From CAISDA01 sp050258555 (lineage in GTDB: Bacteria > Bacteroidota > Ignavibacteria > UBA10030 > UBA8401): 64,000 nucleotides of DNA. Under the pieces are notes generated by a model. The model was given only the letters and a program-made list of their open reading frames with translations, was not told the DNA's origin and ran no database searches. The stretch is taken from NCBI GenBank assembly GCA_050258555.1, contig JBLMZA010000101.1, positions 20,736 to 84,735 of the forward strand. Reading direction: 5' to 3'. Below are positions 53,304-61,450 of this stretch, piece by piece. Position numbers and translations under genes: made by a program. Within the stretch, counting starts at the first letter, position 1. Each line of letters begins with the position of its first letter.

Positions 53304-54415
53304 TCGAGCACCTTCCGGTATGCTTCCATGGTTTTTCGTGCGCACACATCCCACGTGAACTGCGACACGCGCCGGCTTCCCTGTTCGATCAGCGTGCGGC
53401 GCAGCGCGCCGTCCGAAACGATCGTTTGCAGGATCTCCGCCAGTTCATCCGGCGAATCCGGATCGAAGAGCAGTCCCGCATCGCCCATCACTTCGGGGAT
53501 CGATGCGGCGCGCGCGCCGATTGCCGGAACGCCCGCTTTCATCGCCTCGATCACGGAAAAGCCGAATCCTTCATAGCGCGAGGGCAGCACGACGGCCAGC
53601 GCGTTCTGATAGGCGGAGGCAAGCGCATCGTCATCGATGCGTCCGAGCTCCTTCAGCGAAGTCCGAAGCGAAGCATCCTGATAATACCGCGCCGCTTCCG
53701 GGTTCGTCGACAGCGGCTCTCCGGCGCTTGCCAGATCGACCTCCGATCTGAGCCCGGAGCGTTTGTAGGCTTCAAGCAGCACGCCGATATTCTTGTGCGG
53801 CTTCGCGCTGCCGACATAGAAAAGGTACGGACGGGTGAGCCCGCTGCGTTTCAAAAATTCCGCATTCTCCTCTTCGCCGAGCCTGCGGGCGAAGCGCTCC
53901 GAGACGCCGAGGTGGATCGTCTCGATCTTGCCCTGCGCCTTCGGAAATTCACGCTCGATATCCTGCTGCGTGAACTGCGAATCGACGATGATCCTGTCTG
54001 CATGCGCGCACGCATGCCCGATCATCATCTTCGCATACAGACGCTGAGAGAAAGAAAAATATTCCGGAAAGCGCAGATGGATGAGATCATGGATCGTCAC
54101 GACGGATTTGCAGCGGAGTCCCACAGGGAGCGTGTAATGCGGGCAATGCAGCACATCGAGGCGCCGCGCTTTGGCCTGCGCCGAGAGCGTCACGAGTTCC
54201 CGGATGGAATATTTCGGCGACCGATTGATGAGCGTCGTCAATGTTCCTCCCGCGTATTTCGTCCTGAGCGCGGGATCGTCTTCGGGTGCCGTAAAGAGCG
54301 TCATCTCGTCGTGAGAAAAACGGTGGAACTGATCGAGCAGATTCTGAATGTACGTCCCGATCCCAAAATCGCGGTACTTCCGTATATCGATGCCGATATG
54401 AATGGTGTTCTTCAA
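53300..54415 (-). CDS. GT4-family glycosyltransferase
   Basis: 371 residues if it starts at the TTG at 54415, chosen because the fold begins at NTIHIGIDIRKY and GGAAGG lies upstream; the open frame continues into AT-rich DNA that looks like a promoter, so the exact start is uncertain. It has the GT-B fold with SAKPHKN and the donor-site signature SRYEGFGFSVIEAM. It transfers a sugar to a lipid or polysaccharide acceptor. Divergently transcribed flippase and GT genes suggest polysaccharide assembly. Confidence 0.85.
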   Translation of the reverse strand: MKNTIHIGIDIRKYRDFGIGTYIQNLLDQFHRFSHDEMTLFTAPEDDPALRTKYAGGTLTTLINRSPKYSIRELVTLSAQAKARRLDVLHCPHYTLPVGLRCKSVVTIHDLIHLRFPEYFSFSQRLYAKMMIGHACAHADRIIVDSQFTQQDIEREFPKAQGKIETIHLGVSERFARRLGEEENAEFLKRSGLTRPYLFYVGSAKPHKNIGVLLEAYKRSGLRSEVDLASAGEPLSTNPEAARYYQDASLRTSLKELGRIDDDALASAYQNALAVVLPSRYEGFGFSVIEAMKAGVPAIGARAASIPEVMGDAGLLFDPDSPDELAEILQTIVSDGALRRTLIEQGSRRVSQFTWDVCARKTMEAYRKVLE

Positions 54416-54625
54416 AACGACGACAGCCTTCCGGTCTAAAAATTGTATACAAAATGTAGCAAATGTATCTTTCAGAAACAAACGTAAAAAATTTCTTTTT
54501 TTATGTGAAATCAGCCCAAATTGCAGGATTTCATATAAAATTTGCCTGCCCGCCTTCTGCTTCCACGCACGCGCTTCCACGGAACGGGAATGTCACGTGC
54601 GAGCGTCTCAAGAGCGATTGAATGA

Positions 54626-54654
54626 TTGACAAATCGAATGAATTTTGGTATACT
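54626..54654 (+). promoter_or_regulatory. Consensus-like sigma-70 promoter for the flippase gene
   Basis: TTGACA (54626-54631) and TATACT (54649-54654) with a 17-bp spacer. Transcription would begin near 54661, only about 6 nt before the flippase ATG at 54667, which implies a leaderless or nearly leaderless message. Confidence 0.7.
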
Positions 54655-54666
54655 TTTACTTCATGT

Positions 54667-56121
54667 ATGAAAAATTCACACGAACAGACCGATACGCTCC
54701 GCAGCCGCACTCGCACAGTCGCACGCAATTCGCTTTTCCTTTTCGGCTTTCAGATCTTCACAAAGCTGCTCCTGCTTGTTTCCGCCATTCTCCTGGCAAA
54801 TCATTACGGCACTGCCCAGTACGGTTTGTATAATTACGGATTCGCCTTTGCGGCGCTGTTTCTGCCCGCGGCGGATTTCGGGATGGAGATGTTTTTTCTG
54901 AAAGAAGTCTCGCGGCCCGATGCGCCGATGAAAGCCGAAGCGACCGCATTCCTTTTTGCCGGCAAAAGCGTCCTCGTCATTGCGGTGGGCCTCCTTCTGG
55001 CGGTGGCGGCCGGATTCACCGATTCGTTCTTCACCGCGCCGTGGCATGTCGTCACGGCAGCGGGCATTGCGACGCTCGTGCGCGGCGTGGGCCAGTCGCT
55101 CGCCATTTCCTTTCGCGGCGTCAACCGCGCGGACCGCGAGGCGCTCATTCTTTCTGCGGGACGCACGCTCGATTTCCTTGCGGTCGCGCTCTGCGTCGCC
55201 CTCGATCTTCCGCTTCTCACGCTGCTGCATCTTCTGGCGCTCTCGGCCGCAGCAGGCACGGCGTTCACCTATGCGGCGGTGCATTCGCTCTTTGCCGTTC
55301 CGCGCTTCACACGCCTTGCCGAAACGGGCCGGTACATGATCAAAGGATCTCTGCCGTTTGCGCTCACCATGCTCATGACGAATATTTATTTCAACGCCGA
55401 TACGATCATGGTTGCGAAATTCATCGGCAACGATGCCGCCGGCATCTACCGCGCCGCCTACAATCTGATCATGCCGCTGATGATGATCAGCGCGGCAGTG
55501 GCTGGCGCCGTCTTCCCCTTCGTGAGCAGACACCATGAACAGGAATGGAACGCTGTCGTGCCCGTGCTCGAAAAAAGCATCGCCGTGCTGCTTTCGATCG
55601 GCATCCCGCTTGCGGCATTCGTCTCCGTCTCGGCACGCGAGATCATCGCGCTGCTCTACAGGGCGGAATTCGCCACGGCGTCTCCCGCGCTGCAGATTCT
55701 CATCTGGTTCGTCCCTGTCGTCTATATGACGAACCTCTTCGGCCTCACGCTCGGAGCGATGGACAGGCAGCGCACTGTCATGATGATCGGCATTTTCAAT
55801 GCGGTCTTTAACATCGTGTCGAATCTTGTGCTGATCCCTCTGATGGGATTCATGGGCGCGTCGTTCACCACCGTCGGCACAGAGCTGCTCGGACTCGTGC
55901 TGCTGTCGATGCAGATGCGAAAACACATGCGCCCGCTTTTTCCCCTTCTTGGACTTTTTCGGATCTGCGGGGCGGCGCTGCTCGCCCTTCCCGTCTTCTT
56001 CCTTCCATTGCCGTTGCCGGTAATCGTGAAGTTTCTTGCGGCGGGCGTCTGTTACCTGATTTTTTTATTTGCACTGGGCGGGATACGCAAGGACGATCTC
56101 CGCTTCCTTTTGAAAGGCTGA
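54667..56121 (+). CDS. Polysaccharide flippase (Wzx/MATE-like, MOP superfamily)
   Basis: 484 residues from MKNSHEQTDT; the open frame reaches 15 codons further but that includes the promoter. About 12-14 hydrophobic helices run through the protein (for example SLFLFGFQIFTKLLLLVSAILLANHYG and LPFALTMLMTNIYFNADTIMVAKF), typical of O-antigen/exopolysaccharide flippases. It would move lipid-linked oligosaccharide across the inner membrane. A glycosyltransferase gene follows after 10 nt. Confidence 0.9.
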   Translation: MKNSHEQTDTLRSRTRTVARNSLFLFGFQIFTKLLLLVSAILLANHYGTAQYGLYNYGFAFAALFLPAADFGMEMFFLKEVSRPDAPMKAEATAFLFAGKSVLVIAVGLLLAVAAGFTDSFFTAPWHVVTAAGIATLVRGVGQSLAISFRGVNRADREALILSAGRTLDFLAVALCVALDLPLLTLLHLLALSAAAGTAFTYAAVHSLFAVPRFTRLAETGRYMIKGSLPFALTMLMTNIYFNADTIMVAKFIGNDAAGIYRAAYNLIMPLMMISAAVAGAVFPFVSRHHEQEWNAVVPVLEKSIAVLLSIGIPLAAFVSVSAREIIALLYRAEFATASPALQILIWFVPVVYMTNLFGLTLGAMDRQRTVMMIGIFNAVFNIVSNLVLIPLMGFMGASFTTVGTELLGLVLLSMQMRKHMRPLFPLLGLFRICGAALLALPVFFLPLPLPVIVKFLAAGVCYLIFLFALGGIRKDDLRFLLKG

Positions 56122-56131
56122 AATTGAACGC

Positions 56132-57322
56132 ATGAAGATCGCAATCGACGGAAGAACCATCGTACGGAACAAAACGGGCGTCGGCGCCTACGCCGAGCGC
56201 CTGGTGCGCTCGCTGCTCGAGATCGACCGGAAGAACGAGTACCATCTCTTCCTTGTCGAACCGAACGAGTCGCTGACGGCGCCGAATCTCACACAGGTCA
56301 TGATACCCGGCATGCACCGGGCCGGGCGCAACCGGCTGTGGGAAAACTTGCTCGTTCCATCGTATCTTCACGATCAACAGATCGATGTATATTTTTCGCC
56401 GGCCTACGCGCTCCCCATGCTCCCCCGATTCCGCGCACTCGGACGCATGCTTCCGCTTCCGGAGCGCACACGGACGATGTTCAATGCCCGCGGGCGCATC
56501 AAATATATCGTGACGGTGCACGATCTGATCGGACATATCTATCCCGAATATTTCACGCGGAAGATGCGCCTCTGGCAGCAGCTCTTCATCAGCAACGCGG
56601 TCAAAATGGCCGACTGCATCATGCTCGATTCGATGGCGACATTGAACGACCTGAAGAACTTCTATCCCTCTGCCGATCCGAAGAAATTGCACGTCGTCTA
56701 TCCCGATCTCGATCACCGGTTCGCTCCCCTCACGGAGAAGGAAGAACTCTCGCGCGTTCGCGCCCGGTATTCGCTTCCGGAAAAGTTCGTGCTCTATGTC
56801 GGCACGGTCGAGCCGCGCAAGAACGTGGCCGGTCTCGCCCGAGGCTATGCGAAACTCGCCGGGACGCTCCGCCAGGAGTATCCGTTGGTGATTGCGGGAG
56901 GACTGGGGTGGTATTCGGAAGGGATTCTTTCGGAGATTGCCGCGTTGAACGCCGGCGATTCCATACGCAGGATCGGGTATGTGGACGACGCCGATCTTCC
57001 GGCGCTCTTCAACCTCGCCTCGGTCTTTGCCTTCCCCTCGCAGTATGAAGGCTTCGGGTATCCTCCGCTCGAGGCGATGGCATGCGGCATACCGGTCATT
57101 TCCTCCGACCGCTCATCGCTGCCCGAGGCGGTCGGAGATGCGGCGCTGATCGTCGATCCCGACAATCCCACGCAGATCGCGGTCGAACTCTCGCGCATAC
57201 TCACGCAGCCCGATCTGAGAGCGGAGCTGAAAGCAAAGGGCTTCGCCCAGGCATCGCAGTTCAGACAGAACCGCTGCGCGCGCCAGACACTGGCGCTCAT
57301 CGAACAGCTCTGTCAAGCCTGA
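56132..57322 (+). CDS. GT4-family glycosyltransferase
   Basis: 396 residues. N-terminal MKIAIDGRTIVRNKTGVGAY loop, mid-chain VGTVEPRKNV and the C-terminal SQYEGFGYPPLEAMACG donor-binding signature mark a retaining GT-B enzyme. It is similar in plan to the GT encoded at 53300-54415. Co-transcription with the flippase points to assembly of a lipid-linked glycan. Donor and acceptor cannot be deduced. Confidence 0.92.
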   Translation: MKIAIDGRTIVRNKTGVGAYAERLVRSLLEIDRKNEYHLFLVEPNESLTAPNLTQVMIPGMHRAGRNRLWENLLVPSYLHDQQIDVYFSPAYALPMLPRFRALGRMLPLPERTRTMFNARGRIKYIVTVHDLIGHIYPEYFTRKMRLWQQLFISNAVKMADCIMLDSMATLNDLKNFYPSADPKKLHVVYPDLDHRFAPLTEKEELSRVRARYSLPEKFVLYVGTVEPRKNVAGLARGYAKLAGTLRQEYPLVIAGGLGWYSEGILSEIAALNAGDSIRRIGYVDDADLPALFNLASVFAFPSQYEGFGYPPLEAMACGIPVISSDRSSLPEAVGDAALIVDPDNPTQIAVELSRILTQPDLRAELKAKGFAQASQFRQNRCARQTLALIEQLCQA

Positions 57323-57390
57323 GCAGAGCCGTGAGCCGCGGCCTCCGCCTGCCCCGAACGGGCAAACGGAAACCGCCGTCTGCATCACGA

Positions 57391-58698
57391 TTACACTTCT
57401 GCAAGCGCGGCGCCGAAATCCGCGATGATATCATCGATGTGCTCGATGCCGACCGAAACGCGGATCAGATCGGGCGTGACGCCCGACTGCGCCTGCTCTT
57501 CGGCGCTCAACTGCTGATGCGTGGTCGATGCCGGATGGATCACGAGCGTCTTGGCATCGCCGACATTGGCCAGGAGGCTCGCCAGCTTCACGCTGCTGAT
57601 GAATTTCTTCCCCGCCTCGATTCCCCCCTTGATTCCAAAGACCAGGATGGATCCGTACATTCCCTTGCGCAGATACTTTTTCGCGTTCTCATGGTAGGGA
57701 TGGCTCGGAAGGCTCGGATGCGAAACCCATCCGACCTTCGGATGCTTCTCGAGCCACTGGGCAAGTTTCAGTGCATTGTCGTTGTGCCGCTCCACGCGGA
57801 GTGAAAGCGTTTCAAGCCCCTGAAGAAGCAGAAACGAATTGAACGGACTGATGCACGGACCGAGATCGCGCAGTCCCTCAACACGCGCGCGGATGATGAA
57901 GGCGATGTTTCCGAAGGAGCTTCCCGAGCCGAACACCTCCCAGAACTTCATGCCGTGATAGCCGGGGCTCGGTTCCGTGAAGATGGGAAACTTGCCGTTG
58001 CCCCAGTTGAATTTTCCGGAGTCGACAATGATGCCGCCGAGCGAGGTGCCGTGTCCGCCGATCCATTTTGTGGCCGATGCCGTCACGATGTCGGCGCCGA
58101 AGTCGATCGGGCGGCAGAGATAGCCTCCGGCCCCGAACGTGTTGTCCACCACGAGCGGAATGCCGTGCTCATGGGCGACCTTCGCGATGGCTTCGAAATC
58201 AGGGATGTTCAGTCGAGGGTTGCCGATCGTTTCAAGGTAGACGGCCTTGGTCTTCTCGTCCAGGAGCGACTTATAGCTTTCCGGATTCTCGTCCTCCGTG
58301 AATTTCACCGTGATGCCGAGCCGTTGAAATGCGACCTTGAACTGGTTGTATGTGCCGCCGTAGAGATTGGGGGACGAGACGATATTCTCGCCCGCCGTCA
58401 CGAATGTGGTCAGCGCCAGCAGCTGTGCCGCCTGTCCCGATGCGGTGGCAAGTCCGGCCGCTCCCCCTTCAAGCGCCGCGACGCGTTCCTCGAACACCGC
58501 CGTCGTGGGATTCATGATGCGCGTATAGATGTTGCCGAACTGCTGAAGGCCGAAAAGTGCGGCGGCATGCGATGCGTCATCGAAGTTATACGAAGTCGTC
58601 TGGTAGATCGGCACGGCGCGCGATTTCGTCGTCGGATCGACCGACTGGCCGGCGTGAAGCTGCAGGGTTTCAAAGCGATATGTGGAATTGGCTGGCAT
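57391..58698 (-). CDS. metY: O-acetylhomoserine sulfhydrylase (aminocarboxypropyltransferase)
   Basis: 435 residues from MPANSTYRFE, with AAGGAG 8 nt upstream. Cys/Met-metabolism PLP enzyme with the long form typical of MetY; the PLP-binding lysine is in SATKWIGGHG. It makes homocysteine (or cysteine) from O-acetylhomoserine and sulfide in the cytoplasm. The leader carries a SAM-I riboswitch and terminator, which supports a methionine-pathway role. Confidence 0.94.
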   Translation of the reverse strand: MPANSTYRFETLQLHAGQSVDPTTKSRAVPIYQTTSYNFDDASHAAALFGLQQFGNIYTRIMNPTTAVFEERVAALEGGAAGLATASGQAAQLLALTTFVTAGENIVSSPNLYGGTYNQFKVAFQRLGITVKFTEDENPESYKSLLDEKTKAVYLETIGNPRLNIPDFEAIAKVAHEHGIPLVVDNTFGAGGYLCRPIDFGADIVTASATKWIGGHGTSLGGIIVDSGKFNWGNGKFPIFTEPSPGYHGMKFWEVFGSGSSFGNIAFIIRARVEGLRDLGPCISPFNSFLLLQGLETLSLRVERHNDNALKLAQWLEKHPKVGWVSHPSLPSHPYHENAKKYLRKGMYGSILVFGIKGGIEAGKKFISSVKLASLLANVGDAKTLVIHPASTTHQQLSAEEQAQSGVTPDLIRVSVGIEHIDDIIADFGAALAEV

Positions 58699-58721
58699 AG
58701 ATTGGCTCCTTGTATTTAAAA

Positions 58722-58758
58722 TGAAAAAACCTCTTGCGGCAGATGACCACAAGAGGTT
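58722..58758 (-). terminator. Riboswitch-controlled terminator before metY
   Basis: On the minus strand AACCTCTTGTGG pairs with CCGCAAGAGGTT (one G-T wobble) and is followed by TTTTTT. It lies between the SAM aptamer and the metY ribosome-binding site, the normal place for the expression platform. Confidence 0.85.
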
Positions 58759-58785
58759 TCGAAGAATACATTCGTAAACGTTATT

Positions 58786-58912
58786 GGTTCATCTTCTTCC
58801 CGCCCGCGCAACAAGGCGGACGGAAACAGAATTTAGCACCAAGCAAGCCCTCATTCGGGCTCCGGCTGCTGTGGCTTCATCGGGTCTGTCCCTCCGCCAC
58901 TCGTGATGAATC
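58786..58912 (-). ncRNA. SAM-I (S-box) riboswitch
   Basis: On the minus strand P1 is formed by GATTCATC (58905-58912) and GATGAACC (58786-58793). Between them are the S-box core segments GGCGGAGGGACAGACCCGAT and GAAGCC, then TTGGTGCTAAATTCTG, in the right order. Binding of S-adenosylmethionine should stabilise P1 and favour the downstream terminator, shutting metY off when SAM is plentiful. Confidence 0.92.
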
Positions 58913-58944
58913 GATAAAAACTATGTCAAAGAATCGTTACATGT

Positions 58945-58972
58945 AATATAGCACGTTCAATGCTTTTGTCAA
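58945..58972 (-). promoter_or_regulatory. Sigma-70-type promoter for metY
   Basis: TTGACA (58967-58972) and TATATT (58945-58950) with a 16-bp spacer on the minus strand; transcription would start about 25-30 nt before the riboswitch P1 helix. Confidence 0.75.
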
Positions 58973-59006
58973 GGACAAAAACATCCGATTGAAAATTTTT
59001 TTAAAA

Positions 59007-59043
59007 TAAAAAACCCGGTGCGCAGCATGCTGCGTCACCGGGT
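59007..59043 (-). terminator. Terminator downstream of the multihaem cytochrome gene
   Basis: CACCCGGTG(A)CGCAGC pairs with GCTGCGCACCGGGT and is followed on the minus strand by TTTTTT. A strong stem with a minimal loop at ATGC. Confidence 0.88.
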
Positions 59044-59074
59044 GTGTGCGCGTCGGTTGAGGACGCTGCGGATA

Positions 59075-61165
59075 TTACTTCACGAGGAGCATCTTCTTGG
59101 TCACGACGAAATTCGTCTTGCCGTTCGAGGATGCTTCGAGGCGGTAGAGATAGATGCCGCTGGAAAGATTGGCACCATTCAGCTTCGCCGTATACGTGCC
59201 CGGCACGAGGTTGCCCTCGGCAAGCGTCGCCACGATCTGTCCGATGCTGTTGTAGACCTGCAGGCGGACGAACGATGACGTCGGAACCGAGAAGCGGATC
59301 TCCGTCGACGGGTTGAAGGGGTTCGGATAGTTCTGGCCGAGTTCGAACGACTTCGGCGTCGTCTGATCCACCGTCTGGACGCCCGTGATGCTGCCGATCG
59401 ATTCCTTCAGGAGGGCGACCACATACTGCGGGTTGTGCACGCCGTGGCTGCCGTCGTTGGCAACGAGGTAGTAGTTCCAGATCGCCTTGATGAGCTCGGG
59501 ACGGTTCTTCACCTTCAGCGAGTCCTTCATCATGTTGACCGGTTCGCCTGTCGATGCATCGAGCGGAAGCTTCGCTTTCAGCTGTGCAAGAAGACCTGCA
59601 ACTTCAGCCTGGAAGCCTTCGACTTTGCCGTTTCCATCATAATCCTGATTGCGCGTCTTGATGCTGGCGATATCGGTTGCCGTCGAGTGGCAGGTTGTAC
59701 AACCGCGCACGCCGGCCGAATCCATCTTGAACTCATGGTTCGAATGCGCGCTCGAACCGCGCGTGATCGTGGGCATATGGCATGTGACGCAGGCATCGGT
59801 CACCATGGCATGCGACTGCACGCCGAGGTTCTTGCCGTATTCATAGCCGTTCTTGCCGTAGAACACATCGGCCTGCGGCGAATGGTGCGCGCCGAAGCGA
59901 TCGCCGAATCCGTAGTAGGGAGCCGTTGTCTTCACTGCCGTCGCGACGTTCTTGCGTTCCTGGTGGCAGTTCATACAGATCTGGCCTTTGCCGCCTGTGG
60001 TCGGCACGAAGCCGGTCATGAGCGAGTCGACCTTCACGGTGCGGAGCTGGTTCGGATTGGCATCGCTGTGCGGATCGTGGCAGACCGGGCAGCCGACGAC
60101 TTCTTTACCATCGCCGAAGTCGCTCGTCGAGCCGGCATACTTCTTGTCCGCGAGGAACTTCACGAAGCCCGTGCCGCTGTGGCACTTCGCGCAGCCTGCG
60201 CTTGTGGCATGGCCGGTCGGCGGTGCGGAGTTCTCCATCGAGGCATGCGCCGATGCGCTCCAGTACGAGCCGAGGTTGTGCTTGCCTGTGGTCGAACCGG
60301 CCTGGACCGCGTTATGGCACTGGTTGCACTGGCCTGACTCGAGGTTCTTCGAGATCATCGTCTTGTTGCCGAACGATGCCTTGTGGTCGGCCGCGGGACC
60401 GTGGCAGCTTTCGCAGCCGATCGCGCCCGTCGCCTTCATCTGCGTCGTCATCGAGGGAAGGTTCCAGATGGACTGGTCGTCCTTCGTGATCCAGTAATCG
60501 CCGGCATCGAACGTCAGGCCCTTATACCATGTGGTATCGAAGCCGGACTGCTTTGCAAGATAGCCGAAGTTGCCGTTGTTGACCGTCGGCTCCCAGCCTG
60601 TCGTATGGCACTTGAAGCAGCTCGCCGCATACGCGCCTTTGCCGCCGTGAGCCGGATCGTTTTCAAGGTTGCCCGTGATGCCGCGCTTGAAGATCGTGGC
60701 ATGGTTGGTCTTCGCCCAGTCGGTCTGGTTCTGCGGATGGCAGAAGCAGCCCGGCACATCGGCCGAGTGGCCGGCATACGTGCTGACGAAAATCGTGTCT
60801 GCCGTCGTCACGCTGCCGTTGACCGAGAGCGAAACGATGTACTGTCCGGTGACATCCGGAATGAAATTCATATCGCGTGTTGTTGCGGAAACCGTGACAG
60901 CCGATCCTGACGGTTTCGATGCAAGCGCCCATGCATAGGTGTTCATCTGCGTGGAGCCTGTATCGGTCTTCAATGCGGTATAATATGCCTTCATTCCTTT
61001 AGCAATGACGCGCAAGCCGCCGGAGACATAGTAAGGTGAGCCGGAGGGCACAGCACCTACTACAACCCGCTTGGCTTTGACAGTCAGCTGAGCCTGTGCG
61101 GACTCAGAGGCCACCAGGCCAAACAGGAGGAAAGCAAGCATCGAAAAAGTAAAGAACCTTTTCAT
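59075..61165 (-). CDS. T9SS-exported multihaem c-type cytochrome
   Basis: 696 residues; AAGGAG before the ATG and a signal peptide ending AQA. A PKD/Ig-like domain covers about 28-130. Eight CxxCH haem sites follow at Cys183, 251, 280, 325, 359, 397, 459 and 489. An extra CFCH at 140-143 has one residue too few between the cysteines. The C-terminus is a T9SS sorting domain (NYPNPFNPSTEI ... KKMLLVK). It should be an extracellular or surface electron carrier. A sigma-54 promoter candidate lies about 75 nt upstream. Its redox partner or terminal acceptor is unknown. Confidence 0.9.
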   Translation of the reverse strand: MKRFFTFSMLAFLLFGLVASESAQAQLTVKAKRVVVGAVPSGSPYYVSGGLRVIAKGMKAYYTALKTDTGSTQMNTYAWALASKPSGSAVTVSATTRDMNFIPDVTGQYIVSLSVNGSVTTADTIFVSTYAGHSADVPGCFCHPQNQTDWAKTNHATIFKRGITGNLENDPAHGGKGAYAASCFKCHTTGWEPTVNNGNFGYLAKQSGFDTTWYKGLTFDAGDYWITKDDQSIWNLPSMTTQMKATGAIGCESCHGPAADHKASFGNKTMISKNLESGQCNQCHNAVQAGSTTGKHNLGSYWSASAHASMENSAPPTGHATSAGCAKCHSGTGFVKFLADKKYAGSTSDFGDGKEVVGCPVCHDPHSDANPNQLRTVKVDSLMTGFVPTTGGKGQICMNCHQERKNVATAVKTTAPYYGFGDRFGAHHSPQADVFYGKNGYEYGKNLGVQSHAMVTDACVTCHMPTITRGSSAHSNHEFKMDSAGVRGCTTCHSTATDIASIKTRNQDYDGNGKVEGFQAEVAGLLAQLKAKLPLDASTGEPVNMMKDSLKVKNRPELIKAIWNYYLVANDGSHGVHNPQYVVALLKESIGSITGVQTVDQTTPKSFELGQNYPNPFNPSTEIRFSVPTSSFVRLQVYNSIGQIVATLAEGNLVPGTYTAKLNGANLSSGIYLYRLEASSNGKTNFVVTKKMLLVK

Positions 61166-61240
61166 AAAACTCCTTATGTGATAATTTGTTTGAACAAACC
61201 GGTAAGAGTGGTTGGAATCCCGGTTGCCGACACAAACCTA

Positions 61241-61256
61241 TGCAAATAGAATGCCA
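61241..61256 (-). promoter_or_regulatory. Sigma-54 (-24/-12) promoter upstream of the cytochrome gene
   Basis: On the minus strand TGGCATTCTATTTGCA keeps TGGCA and TTGCA with GG and GC exactly 10 nt apart. Transcription would start near 61230, about 65 nt before the ATG. No obvious copy of the inverted repeat seen at 31524-31560 lies upstream, so a different activator may be used. The rest of the 285-nt gap shows no gene. Confidence 0.65.
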
Positions 61257-61368
61257 GATTACATGCATACATATTCAGCGAAAATTATCCGCTTTTTCAC
61301 TGGTGGAGAGCGGCGAAAACCGCCCTATTCTTATATTTGCTAATGGGCATTCTCATTTTTGGAACCAT

Positions 61369-61415
61369 AAAAAATCCCCCGTCAGGAACGCTGTTCGGCG
61401 TTTCTAACGGGGGAT
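61369..61415 (-). terminator. Terminator downstream of the NlpC/P60 gene
   Basis: ATCCCCCGT pairs with ACGGGGGAT, followed by TTTTT on the minus strand; an inner stem (AACGC/GCGTT) strengthens it. Confidence 0.85.
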
Positions 61416-61450
61416 GAAAAAGCGGCAAACGCCGCGCGCAATGAAAGGAA

